Below are positions 48,988-57,880 of a DNA stretch of 64,000 nucleotides, one piece after another. Below the pieces are notes generated by a model. That model was not told the origin of the DNA. It was given only the letters and a program-made list of their open reading frames with translations, and did no database searches. A program made the position numbers and the translations under genes. Position 1 is the stretch's first letter, and the number at the start of each line of letters is the position of its first letter. The stretch comes from CAWAYH01 sp963786195 (GTDB lineage: Bacteria > Acidobacteriota > Vicinamibacteria > Vicinamibacterales > 2-12-FULL-66-21). The stretch lies in the NCBI GenBank assembly GCA_963786195.1, contig CAWAYH010000001.1:248001-312000 (forward strand), written 5' to 3'.

Positions 48988-49569
48988 ATGTTCAGTCGCC
49001 TGTTCCGCCGGGAATCCAAGCCCTCAGGCACGATGGTGATCGTTCGGCTCAACGCCCGGGCACAGCCGATCGATCGCGGTGAGCGTTACGAGGATCCGCT
49101 CCAGGAGCTGCTCGAGAAGAACGGCTGGGGAGAGGTGAGCGGCGGCGGCTCGCAGCTGACCGAGCTTGGCGAGATCGCCTACTGCGAAATCGAACTGGCC
49201 CTGTCGCAGGTTACTCCAGAGATCCTTCAGGCGATTGCGAACAAGCTCGAGACCCTCGGCGCGCCCGTAGGCTCGCGGATTCTGGTCGAGCCCGAGCTTC
49301 CGTTCGGTTCGAGCGAAGGGCTCGCCATCTATCTCAACGGCACCGATCTGCCCGACGAAACCTATCGCGACTGCGACTCGAACTTCGTCATCGAGGAGTT
49401 CAATCGACTCCTCGGGGGAATGGGCAGCGTGCACAGCCACTGGCAGGGTCCGACCGAGACCGCGCTCTACGTGTACGGCCGCAAGGCGAGCGACATGCAG
49501 GCGGCGTTGCAGCCGTTCCTCGATTCTTATCCGCTCTGCGCGCGCGCCCGGGTCGCTCAGATCGCGTAG
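48988..49569 (+). CDS. Conserved hypothetical protein, 193 aa
   Basis: An intact acidic protein starting MFSRLFRRESKPSGTMVIVR, with no signal peptide or membrane span. It looks like an alpha/beta fold (VTPEILQAIANKLETLGAPV; SRILVEPELPFGSSEGLAIY; ETALYVYGRKASDMQ). I do not recognise the family. It marks the return to ordinary high-GC sequence after the rpoC-tail region. Confidence 0.6.
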   Translation: MFSRLFRRESKPSGTMVIVRLNARAQPIDRGERYEDPLQELLEKNGWGEVSGGGSQLTELGEIAYCEIELALSQVTPEILQAIANKLETLGAPVGSRILVEPELPFGSSEGLAIYLNGTDLPDETYRDCDSNFVIEEFNRLLGGMGSVHSHWQGPTETALYVYGRKASDMQAALQPFLDSYPLCARARVAQIA

Positions 49570-49621
49570 GCCGCGGCAGACGCCGGCCGCTCACGCCCGC
49601 CGTGTGCATCCGCTACAATCC

Positions 49622-51288
49622 ATGGCCATGGTGGCTATGGTGGCCATGGTGACAACGTCGACGCGGCTGTTCCTGTCCGTGTGCCTTGGCGGACTACTGC
49701 TCCAGGCTCAGCCCGGGACACTGCCTGACCCGGTTCGCGCGGCGGCCACCGCGCGGATTACCGCCGAAGGTCTGAAACGAGACCTCGAGTTCCTGTCATC
49801 CGATGAGTTGAGGGGACGAAGTACGCCATCGCCCGGTTTCGACCGCGCCGCCGAGTTCATCGCCGGCCGGCTGAAAAAGGCCGGCTTCGAACCTGCGGGC
49901 GACGAGGGCACGTTCTTTCAGCGGTACACGATGCGCGAGTCGACGGTCGATACCGATGCCGCATCCATCGAAATCGATGGCCGGCGCTTCACGTTCGGCG
50001 ACGACTTCGTGATGCGCGCGTTCCCTGGTCCCGTCAGCGGCAAGCTCCCGGTCGTCTACGTCGGCCACGGCTGGACCGTCGCCGACAAGAAGATCGACGC
50101 GTTCGCCGGCGTGGACGTGAAGGGCAAGGTCGTGCTGGCGCACGGCCCGCGCGCGCTGCCGAAGGGCGTCGAGATCCCGATGATCGGCCGCGTCAACGTC
50201 GGCGCCACGCCCATCTTCGCGGAAGCGGCCCGCCGCGGGGCCGTGGCCGTCATCTTCATCGCCCAGGCCAGCGCGATGCAGAACTGGGCGCAGTCGCGCA
50301 GCCAGAGCCTGACGCAGCGCGAGCTGGTCCCCAACGTCCCATCTGCCTACGCCGCCATCCCCATCACGACGGTGATGGTGACGCCGCAGGTAGCCGAGAC
50401 GCTCTTCGCGAACGAGCGCATCGACGGCGCTACGCTCGTGGCGCGCGGCGAGGCGCAGGACTACCCGGAGTCTTTCCAGCTGACGAAGTCGATCACCCTC
50501 ACGCTTCCAGCAAAGACGACGACCGACCAGCGCCCGTACAACGTCGTCGGAATCCTGAGGGGCGCCGATCCGAAGCTGCGCGACGAATACCTGGTGATCG
50601 AAGTCGCACCTCGACGGCGCGGTCGGCGGCCGCGAGCGTCAACGGCGACGACATCTACAACGCGGCGGACGACAACGCGTCGGGCAGCGCCGGCAATCTC
50701 GCGGTGGCCGAAGCGCTGGCGCAGGGCCGCGGCCGAAGCGTTCGGTGATCTTTCTCTGGGACAGCGGCGAGGAGCGCGGACTCTGGGGCACGCGCTAGTT
50801 CGTCTCGCGCCCGCCGGTGCCGCTCGACCGGATCGTCGCCCAGTTCAACGTCGACATGATCGGCGCGAACCGCGCGCCCGGCTCGCCGGATGCCGATCGC
50901 CGCGGGCGTCACCGGACCGAACGAGGTGTTCATGGTCGGTCCCGGCGTGCTCAGCAGCAGCGCCGACGAGTTCCTGAACGCGGTCAACCGCGGCTATCTG
51001 AACCTGAAGATCAATCGCGACTGCGATCGCGCCGATCGCGAGTTCTTCTATCCGCGCACCGACGCCGGACCGTTCCTCGAGCGCGGCATCCTGACGATTG
51101 GCTTCACCACCGGGAATCACGCCCGGTATCATCTGCCGACCGACGAGGCGCGGGCGCTCGATCCCGGGAAGATGGAGTCCATCGCGCGCACCCTCTACGC
51201 CTTCGCCTGGATGCTGGCCGATGCGACCGAGCGACCGCGGATCGACAAGCCCATGCCGCCCATCGTGCCGAACTACCGGGAGCGTTGA
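49622..51288 (+). CDS. M28-family zinc metallopeptidase with PA domain (frameshifted)
   Basis: A secreted aminopeptidase. The start region is a tandem of ATGG(T/C)GGC units giving MAMVAMVAMV, so the exact ATG is uncertain; the signal peptide TRLFLSVCLGGLLLQA follows. LKRDLEFLSSDELRGRSTPS is typical of the family, the PA domain spans roughly residues 130-290, and after shifts near 50605, 50720, 50795 and 50895 the catalytic part appears: NAADDNASGSAGNLAVAEAL, RSVIFLWDSGEERGLWGTRY, FNVDMIG, YPRTDAGPFLERGI and a final His in GNHARYHLPTDEA. Zn ligands and the catalytic Glu (SGEE) are present. The gene is probably functional in the real genome. Confidence 0.82.
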
Positions 51289-51307
51289 CGCGCGGATCGG
51301 GTCGGGC

Positions 51308-52225
51308 ATGGACGTGAAGCGATACCTGATCTCCTTCCCCGAGCGGATTGTGCGCGCCGTTATCGGCGTGGGCGCCGGCGTGGCGCGTGAAGTGGGCGAC
51401 GTCGCGCTTCCCGAAAGCGTTCGCCGCAGCCAGCTCTATCGGAACATGGTCGAGACGACGCTTCGGTTTCTCACCGAGCAGGTCGGGGGTGCGGAGCAGC
51501 GCTCCGGCCAGGCGGACGCGCTCCCAGAGAACTTTCTCGCGCGTAGGACAGCCGGCAACGTCGTCGAACTGCTTGGCATCGTGGCGTTCCGCGCATCGCC
51601 GGTCTGGGTGCTCGCGGCGCTCGCGGACCTCAGCGGCATGGGTCGTCATCTGATTCCGGAGATTGCGGACGCGCTCGAGGCGCAGGGACTGCTCGACCAC
51701 GACACGCAGTTCACCAGTGTTGACGAGCTCCTCGAGGGTCTGGAGAAAACATCGTCGCGGCTCGCCGCGACCGTCAACACTCCGCCTCTCGACGTCGACG
51801 GGCTTCGAAGGGACTGGCAGGCAATCAAGGAGTCCTCGCGAGCTCTGCAGCCTGCGGGCCTGCCGTCGTACGAGACTGTCGCCGGGATGTGGAATCAGCT
51901 GAAAGAAGAGTCGAAGCAGCAGAACACGACGATATTCGAGACATCCTCGATGCTGGCCATCTCGGCAGTGCGTGCGCTTCCGGCCAACGTCCGTTGGCTA
52001 TCATCGTCCGCCCGCGTGGGCGCTGCTCACACGGGCCGCGTCCTCGCAACCGCGCTGCTCGATCACTACGATCGGACGCTCGCCGATATCCGGCGCACGG
52101 GGTATCTGACATACGCCGGCGAGCACCTGCGCCCCTACGTCCAGGCCGCCGTTCGCCAGTTCTCCCCGCAGAATCGGACGCTGACCGAGCGCCTGCTCGA
52201 GAAGCTCGAGGCGCGGCGCAGGTAA
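51308..52225 (+). CDS. Hypothetical protein, 305 aa
   Basis: An intact frame starting MDVKRYLISFPERIVRAVIG. No signal peptide; a hydrophobic central region (VVELLGIVAFRASPVWVLAA) and a largely helical remainder. Family not recognised. It precedes the overlapping five-gene run by 33 bp and may be its first member. Confidence 0.5.
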   Translation: MDVKRYLISFPERIVRAVIGVGAGVAREVGDVALPESVRRSQLYRNMVETTLRFLTEQVGGAEQRSGQADALPENFLARRTAGNVVELLGIVAFRASPVWVLAALADLSGMGRHLIPEIADALEAQGLLDHDTQFTSVDELLEGLEKTSSRLAATVNTPPLDVDGLRRDWQAIKESSRALQPAGLPSYETVAGMWNQLKEESKQQNTTIFETSSMLAISAVRALPANVRWLSSSARVGAAHTGRVLATALLDHYDRTLADIRRTGYLTYAGEHLRPYVQAAVRQFSPQNRTLTERLLEKLEARRR

Positions 52226-52258
52226 CCCCCGGGGCGCAGGCTGTAGAATGCCTCGGAG

Positions 52259-53235
52259 ATGCCGAAGAAAAAACCCGTCCGGCGGCGAAAGAAAACCACC
52301 GCGAAGTCCATCGGTCTGAGCGCGCCCGAAACCGCGCAGGCCGATGACGCGGCCGCTCGACAGCTCGCGAATCACATCGCCGAAGACGGCGGGGTCGCGC
52401 TGGCGATCTACCGCGAGCCTTTCGGCGGAAGTCCCGCCGTCCTGGCTGCGCTGCCCATCGATCGCGTCGAGCCGACGCCGTACCAGCGGGACCCGTCGCC
52501 GGCACACGTCAAGCGGCTCATGAACGTCATCGAAGCGCTCGGCACGCTTTCTGGATCCGATCATCGCCGTGCGGACTGGCGGGAGCGACGAAGCCCCATA
52601 CATTACGCCCAACGGCAACCATCGCCTGCAGGCGATGCGCAAGCTGGGCGCGCAGTCCGTCATCGCGCTCGTGCTGCCGAACCCGGACGTGGCCTTCAAG
52701 ATTCTCGCGCTCAACACCGAGAAGGCGCACAACCTCAAGGAAAAGTCGCTCGAGACCATCCGCATGCTGCGCGCGCTCGCCGAAGACCGCGGCTCGCGGA
52801 CGGAGCGCGAGTTCGCGTTCGAGTTCGATCAGCCGCCGTTCCTCACGCTCGGCGCCGCGTACGAACAGCGTCCGAGGCTGAGCGGCGGCGCCTACAACTC
52901 GGTGCTGCGCCGAATCGACGACTTCCTCGACGAGCGCCTGCCGCAGGCGTTGAAGGAGCGCATCCGGCGCGCGGGGCTCATCCTGGAGATCGACGACCAC
53001 GTCGCCGCGATCGTCGACAAGCTCAAGAAGCGCGGGTTCACGAGCCCGTACCTCAGGCCGTTCGTCGTCGCGCGCATCAACCCGATCCGCTTCTCCACGT
53101 CCACCGAGTTCGACTTCGATGACGTGCTCGGCCGGATGAAGAAGAGCGCGGCGAAGTTCAACGTGGAGAAGATCCGCCAGGAGGATGTCGTACCGTGCCG
53201 GCGGTGGCCCGGCAGACGAGGGAGACGCGGAGTGA
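52259..53235 (+). CDS. ParB-like nuclease-domain protein (two 1-base insertions)
   Basis: Starts MPKKKPVRRRKKTTAKSIGL with a Lys/Arg-rich tail, then a ParB/Srx-like domain: LPIDRVEPTPYQRDPSPAHV, the segment LDPIIAVRTGG (after removing an extra C near 52549) and the signature NGNHRLQAMRKLGAQ (a GxxR/H-R-x-x-A-like CTPase motif). The rest is helical. A second shift near 53190 moves the stop to TGA 53235, inside the next gene's GTGA. No ParA and no parS-like site are visible, so it is not a standard segregation ParB. Confidence 0.75.
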
Positions 53236-53587
53236 CCGAGCTGAACTGGTTCTGGATTGCTCTGATGGGGACGGTACCGCCGATTCTGGCCGGGATCGTC
53301 GCGTTTCCTCTCTGGCGCCGGACGGGCATGATCTTCGGCAGTCTCGTGGGGACGGGGGTCATCTTCGCGTCGGCCTTCGCCCTGATCGCGAGGGATACGC
53401 CGAGATCGATCGGTTCACGAAAGGGTGCCTGGACGTCGGGGTCGTGTGCTTCCCGAAGCCGAGCGCGTTCACGCGCTTCGCCATCTACGCGTGCATCGGA
53501 CTGGTTCAGGTGTTCGTGTTGTTCTCGGTAGGCCTCGTGGTCGAGGAACGAACGCGGCGGCGGGACTATTCGCCGGAGTGGCGATGA
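53232..53587 (+). CDS. Small membrane protein (one frameshift)
   Basis: About 118 residues with three predicted membrane spans: WIALMGTVPPILAGIVAF, FGSLVGTGVIFASAFALIA and, after a missing base near 53396, FAIYACIGLVQVFVLFSVGL. GTG start overlaps the ParB-like stop, and its TGA overlaps the methyltransferase ATG. Family unknown. Confidence 0.6.
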
Positions 53588-54408
53588 CTCGTGCGGCAGA
53601 GCCAGAGATCCTCGCGTACTACGAGCGGTTTGCCGAAGAGTCACGCCTTCGATCGGGCCCGGGCCAGCTGGAGTTCGTGAGGACCACCGAGATCCTCACG
53701 CGGACACTCCCGGATCCGCCCGCTCGAATTCTCGACATCGGCGGCGCTGCTGGCGCGTACTCGACCTGGCTCGCGGAACGAGGCTATGAGGTCCACCTTG
53801 TCGATGCTTCGCCGAGTCTCGTCGAAGAGGCGCGTAAGCGCAACGCAACCCTGTCCACGCCGATCGCGTCGGTTGCGGTCGGAGACGCCCGGTCGCTCGC
53901 ACAGCCGGATCGCTTCGCCGCGGCCGTTCTGCTACTGGGACCGCTCTATCACCTCCCCGCGGAAGCAGATCGGCATGCGGCGCTCGGCGAAGCCTTTCGT
54001 GTGATCGAGACAGGCGGCTGTGTCATCGTTGCGGGCATTTCCCGTTACGCGTCCGCCCTCGACGGTCTTGCACGCAAGCTAACCGCCGATCCGGCATTCG
54101 TCCGCATACGCGATCAGGATCTGCAGGATGGGCAGCATCGGAATGAGTCAAGACATCCGGATTACTTTACGACCGCTTACTTCCATCGCCCGGAGGATCT
54201 CGGGAGCGAGCTCGAGCAGGCTGGTTTCCAGGGCGTGAACGTTCTCGGAGTCGAGGGTCCCTCGTGGATACTGTCGGACTTCGACGCGAGGTGGGCCGAC
54301 GGTCGCATGCGAGAGGAGATGTTGTATCTCGCGCGGACGCTGGAGTCAGAGCCAGCCATCGTAGGCGCCAGTGCCCACCTGCTCGGGACAGGACGGAAGC
54401 CGCATTGA
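53584..54408 (+). CDS. Class I SAM-dependent methyltransferase
   Basis: 274 residues, intact. Motif I ARILDIGGAAGAYSTWLAER, motif II acidic strand VHLVDASPSLVEEA, then GDARSLAQPDRFAAAVLLLGP and LYHL, typical of small-molecule-type methyltransferases of the Methyltransf_11/25 group. The substrate is not predictable. Start and stop both overlap neighbours (ATGA; TGATG). Confidence 0.85.
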   Translation: MTRAAEPEILAYYERFAEESRLRSGPGQLEFVRTTEILTRTLPDPPARILDIGGAAGAYSTWLAERGYEVHLVDASPSLVEEARKRNATLSTPIASVAVGDARSLAQPDRFAAAVLLLGPLYHLPAEADRHAALGEAFRVIETGGCVIVAGISRYASALDGLARKLTADPAFVRIRDQDLQDGQHRNESRHPDYFTTAYFHRPEDLGSELEQAGFQGVNVLGVEGPSWILSDFDARWADGRMREEMLYLARTLESEPAIVGASAHLLGTGRKPH

Positions 54409-55199
54409 TGCCAACCGTGCGAGCCGTCCGTGTCGTGAGCGCCGAGCGCCGCGGGAGCTCGCGGCCGGTCGTCATCGAGACCGAGGCCGGCCTGTTCCTG
54501 ACGAAGCTTCGGGGAGCGGCCCAGGGGACCGGGGCGCTCGTCGCCGAGCTCATCGTCGCGAAGCTGGCGGAAGCGTTGGGCCTCCTCGTCCCGGCCCGGT
54601 CGCTCGTGTGGGTGGATGACACGCTGGCGTGCGAGGATCGGGACGCCGAGCTGGCAGACTTGCTGCGCGCCAGCCGGGGATTGAACCTGGGGTTCCGCGT
54701 GATCCAGGGGACTATCGAGCTTCGGGCCGAACACCTCGACCGCATCAATCCCGAGACCGCGTCGAAGATCGTCTGGCTCGACGGCCTCGTGATGAACCCG
54801 GACCGGACCCGGCGGAATCCGAATATCCTGATCGCGCGAGATGAACTGTGGCTGATCGATCACGGCGCCGCTCTGGGTTTCCAGCACAACTGGCGATCCG
54901 TCACCGAGTCATCTCCTCGCCGAGGCTCCGGCCCGGATACGGGCCACGTTCTCTTTTCGCGCGCCACGGAGCTGGCGACCTGGGACGAGGCGCTTGCGGC
55001 GAGGCTGAATCGTGATCTCATTCGCGCGGCGACTCGAGAGGTCCCGGATGATTTTCTTGCTCCCCTCGTGCCGGCGCCGGCCACCCCGGACGCTCTGGCG
55101 CGGCGACGAGAGGCGTACACGGCATTCCTGTGGAAGCGATTGAAGGCGCCGCGGCCGTTCGTCACGGCGAATGTTGCACGTCAAACGATGGAGAGCTGA
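54408..55199 (+). CDS. HipA-like protein kinase (HipA_2 type)
   Basis: 263 residues, intact. FLTKLRGAAQGTGALVAELI contains the ATP-anchoring Lys, LGLLVPARSLVWVDD is the connecting part, and the catalytic segment is LDGLVMNPDRTRRNPNILI (Asp plus Asn as in HipA D-x5-N) followed by LWLIDHGAALGF in the DFG position. HipA_2 proteins are predicted Ser/Thr kinases, commonly paired with a DUF3037 protein. That partner is not obvious here. Its start overlaps the methyltransferase stop. Confidence 0.78.
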   Translation: MPTVRAVRVVSAERRGSSRPVVIETEAGLFLTKLRGAAQGTGALVAELIVAKLAEALGLLVPARSLVWVDDTLACEDRDAELADLLRASRGLNLGFRVIQGTIELRAEHLDRINPETASKIVWLDGLVMNPDRTRRNPNILIARDELWLIDHGAALGFQHNWRSVTESSPRRGSGPDTGHVLFSRATELATWDEALAARLNRDLIRAATREVPDDFLAPLVPAPATPDALARRREAYTAFLWKRLKAPRPFVTANVARQTMES

Positions 55200-55200
55200 C

Positions 55201-55413
55201 ATGAGTGTGAAGACCGATGGACCGGTGCTCAGGTGGGAGACGCTGACCACGGCGCGAGAGGAAGACGGCATCCTGAACTCCAAGTACCTGACCGAGCGCG
55301 CCAAGGTCCCGGGCGGCTGGCTGGTCGTCTCCCAGTTTCATGTCGGCCCCGCGCACGGGCTCGTGTTTCTTCCCGATCCGACGCACCAGTGGGACGGAGG
55401 CAGCCTCCCGTAG
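55201..55413 (+). CDS. Small hypothetical protein, 70 aa
   Basis: Starts MSVKTDGPVLRWETLTTARE two bases after the HipA-like stop and ends HQWDGGSLP. No signal peptide, some strand-forming sequence (GGWLVVSQFHVGPAHGLVFL). Family unknown. Tight spacing makes it the last member of the overlapping run. Confidence 0.5.
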   Translation: MSVKTDGPVLRWETLTTAREEDGILNSKYLTERAKVPGGWLVVSQFHVGPAHGLVFLPDPTHQWDGGSLP

Positions 55414-55416
55414 AAC

Positions 55417-56946
55417 ATGCGTCTGCACACCGTTGGACGTCACGTCCTGATTGCGCTGACGCTCGCCGCGGCATCCGCGGCGATCTCCGGCCAGCCGCCG
55501 CCGGCTGCGTCACGAGCCGCGGCGGGTCCGGCCGCGCGCCAGCGCTTCCTGGAGATGTTCGCGCGATCGTATTTTCCCGGACGAACGGGCCAGCTCCTGA
55601 TCGTGCCGCGCGAGGGTCACATCATCACCCGACCCGAAGCGGACGTGGCGTACATGCACGGGTCGCCATGGCCGTACGACGTCGCGATTCCGATCATGTT
55701 CGCGGGACCCGCGGTGAAGCCCGGTGTGTTCACGACACCGGCCGCGCAGCAGGACGTGGCGCCGACGCTCGCGGCGGCGCTCGGCGTGCGGATGCCCCCG
55801 ACGGCCACGGGCCGCGTGCTGCCCGTCCTGAAGACCGGCTTCGAGCGTCCGCGCGTCGTGTTCCTGCTCGTGCTGGACGGCATGCGGCGCGACTACTTCG
55901 ATCGCTACCGTCGCGAGATGCCAGCGCTGTCCGCGCTGCGGAAGCGCGGCGCCTGGTTCAGCCGCGCCGAAATCGACATCATGCCGAGCAATACGGGCGT
56001 CGGGCATTCCACCATCGCGACGGGAGCGCCACCCGGCGTCCACGGCCTGACGGGCAACAACATCTACGACCACGTCCATCGCCGCCGGATGGAGTTCTAT
56101 ACGGGATTGAATCCGCAGGTCCTCATGGCGCTGACGCTGGCCGACGTCTGGCAGCTCGCCTCTTCCGGCCGCGCCGTCGTCCTTGCGCAGGGCAGCGTCA
56201 ATCGCGCGGCCACGCCGCTCGCCGGCCATGGCGCCTGCCAGCCGAACGGGACACCGATCGTGCTCGCCGGCTACGACGAGACGACAGGCACCTGGCAGTC
56301 GAACGCCGACTGCTTCCGGCTGCCCGAGTACTCGAAGGATCACAAGGCGAGCGCGCTGTGGGCGTCGACGAGCGAGTGGCTGGGCAACAAGGTCGATTCG
56401 CCGTCCGCAATACGCCGGTCCGCGCTGTTTCCCTCATTCGAGGCCGATGCGATGGTCGCGATGATCGAGCGCGAGCCGCTTGGCGCGGATGACGTGCCGG
56501 ACATGATCCTGCTGAATTACAAGGCCGCTGACTACGTGGGACACCGCTACGGACCGGATTCGAACGAGCTGCGTGTCACGCTCGCGGCAATGGACCGCAA
56601 TCTGACGCGCATCATGACCGCGCTCGAGGCCAGAGTCGGCAGGAACTGGCTGATGGCCGTCACGGCCGACCACGGGATGCCGTCGGCGTCGGCAGCGCGC
56701 CGTCATTTTGCGCCCGACGTCGTGGATCTCCTGCACAAGAAGTTCGATCCCGAGGGGAAGCTCGTTGCGGCTTACGAGTCGGAGAACGCGCAGATGTTCA
56801 TCGATGAAGATCGCCTGGCGCAGTTGAAGCTCACTGCCGGCGATCTCGCTCGTTATCTCGAGTCCCAGCCGTTCATGTTTGCGGTCTACACGCAGGACGA
56901 GGTTCGACGCGCGGCGGCACGCGCGCCGGCGCTCGCGAATCGGTGA
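55417..56946 (+). CDS. Alkaline phosphatase-superfamily enzyme with permuted domain order
   Basis: 509 residues, intact, signal peptide HVLIALTLAAASAAISGQ. After the signal comes YFPGRTGQLLIVPREGHI, then YMHGSPWPYDVAIPIMFAGP and QQDVAPTLAAALGV, sequence normally found at the C-terminus of PafA-like phosphatases and carrying their last metal His. Next comes the usual N-terminal part: VVFLLVLDGMRRDYF (metal Asp), PSNTGVGHSTIATGAPPGVH (nucleophile Thr), later DYVGHRYGP and VTADHGMP (further ligands). The protein ends where the normal FPGR segment would begin (AVYTQDEVRRAAARAP). All ligand motifs are present once. Role: secreted phosphomonoesterase or phosphodiesterase. Confidence 0.85.
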   Translation: MRLHTVGRHVLIALTLAAASAAISGQPPPAASRAAAGPAARQRFLEMFARSYFPGRTGQLLIVPREGHIITRPEADVAYMHGSPWPYDVAIPIMFAGPAVKPGVFTTPAAQQDVAPTLAAALGVRMPPTATGRVLPVLKTGFERPRVVFLLVLDGMRRDYFDRYRREMPALSALRKRGAWFSRAEIDIMPSNTGVGHSTIATGAPPGVHGLTGNNIYDHVHRRRMEFYTGLNPQVLMALTLADVWQLASSGRAVVLAQGSVNRAATPLAGHGACQPNGTPIVLAGYDETTGTWQSNADCFRLPEYSKDHKASALWASTSEWLGNKVDSPSAIRRSALFPSFEADAMVAMIEREPLGADDVPDMILLNYKAADYVGHRYGPDSNELRVTLAAMDRNLTRIMTALEARVGRNWLMAVTADHGMPSASAARRHFAPDVVDLLHKKFDPEGKLVAAYESENAQMFIDEDRLAQLKLTAGDLARYLESQPFMFAVYTQDEVRRAAARAPALANR

Positions 56947-57374
56947 CGATCCACAGCTTCTATCGCGCCGCAGTCTGGATTCCGCTCGCCGTCCCTGGCC
57001 TCGTTGCGCTCGCGGTGCACGGTCTTGGACTCCGTCCGGGCTGGCCGTTTGACAAAATCGTTCAGATCCTGCTCGCGTCGTTGGTGTGGGGCGGCATTCC
57101 ATATGCGGCGCTCGCGATATGGGGGATGTTCTGGATCGGCGGGCGTCCTGAAGCCGAGATACGGCGATGCGCTCTCCGCACTCCACTTTGGATGATCTTG
57201 GCCTTCGTGCCATTGCCGGCGCTGGTCGCCGTGCGCAGTGCGAACCCTGGCATGGCCGCCGCTGTGTTCGTACTCGGCGCCGTCATGATCCTGGCATTGG
57301 GATATGTTTATGTGATCCTGGTGCTGGGCTTGCGGACGGTCGTGTCTGGTTTATTCGATCTCTCACCTCGGTGA
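56943..57374 (+). CDS. Four-span membrane protein, 143 aa
   Basis: GTG start overlaps the phosphatase stop. Four hydrophobic stretches (AVWIPLAVPGLVALAVHGLG; LLASLVWGGIPYAALAIWGM; LWMILAFVPLPALVAV; AAVFVLGAVMILALGYVYVI). Family not recognised. Confidence 0.6.
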   Translation: MTIHSFYRAAVWIPLAVPGLVALAVHGLGLRPGWPFDKIVQILLASLVWGGIPYAALAIWGMFWIGGRPEAEIRRCALRTPLWMILAFVPLPALVAVRSANPGMAAAVFVLGAVMILALGYVYVILVLGLRTVVSGLFDLSPR

Positions 57375-57514
57375 TCTTCTCGAATTGTCAGTGGCCTAGT
57401 CTTGAGAAGCAGTCATGAACCTGATGCCGTTCCAAGGTGCGAGCGAGCGTGTCGAGCGAGCCACGCGACCGGTTCGCGCCGGCGAAGCGGCGCGCGAGAG
57501 AGCGTGTGGGGGAG

Positions 57515-57538
57515 TCCGAGGGGCGAAGGCCCCTCGGA
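57515..57538 (+). repeat. Strong hairpin TCCGAGGGGC / GCCCCTCGGA
   Basis: A perfect 10-bp stem with a GAAG loop in the 173-bp gap after the membrane protein, with no T-run. It could be a transcription barrier or part of a dispersed palindromic repeat. Confidence 0.5.
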
Positions 57539-57562
57539 TAACACTCGATGGAGGCTGAAACG

Positions 57563-57880
57563 ATGGGCAGAATCGTCATCGCTTGTTACCGCCCGAAGCC
57601 CGGTCAGCAGGACGGGTTGCGGAAGCTGATGCGAGGGCACGTCGCGACGCTGCGTTCGGCCGGACTCGTCACCGATCGGGCGCCGATCGCGATGGAAGCG
57701 GCCGACGGCACGATCGTCGAGGTGTTCGAGTGGAAATCCACCGAGGCCATTGAAGCGGCGCACAACCACCCGGTCGTCCTGAAGATGTGGGAGCAGTTCA
57801 GCGCGGTCTGCGACTACATTCCGGTCTCGCAGGTGCCGGAGGCGTCACAGATGTTCTCGGGGTTCACGCCGCTCGACTGA
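57563..57880 (+). CDS. ABM-fold (dimeric alpha/beta barrel) protein
   Basis: 105 residues from ATG 57563 (MGRIVIACYRPKPGQQDGLR); an in-frame ATG at 57548 is possible, with GGAGGC just before 57563 favouring the later one. Strand-helix pattern and GTIVEVFEWKSTEAIEAAHN resemble antibiotic-biosynthesis-monooxygenase-like small proteins. Substrate unknown. Confidence 0.55.
   Translation: MGRIVIACYRPKPGQQDGLRKLMRGHVATLRSAGLVTDRAPIAMEAADGTIVEVFEWKSTEAIEAAHNHPVVLKMWEQFSAVCDYIPVSQVPEASQMFSGFTPLD

Noticed and set aside
49604..49660. A short peptide with the repeat MAMVAMVAMV as a separate gene
   Set aside because: The repeats are in frame with the signal peptide of the M28 peptidase and are explained as alternative starts of that gene.
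52259..53235. A chromosome-partitioning parB
   Set aside because: No parA, gid or rnpA neighbours and no parS-like palindrome nearby; only the nuclease/CTPase-like domain is shared.
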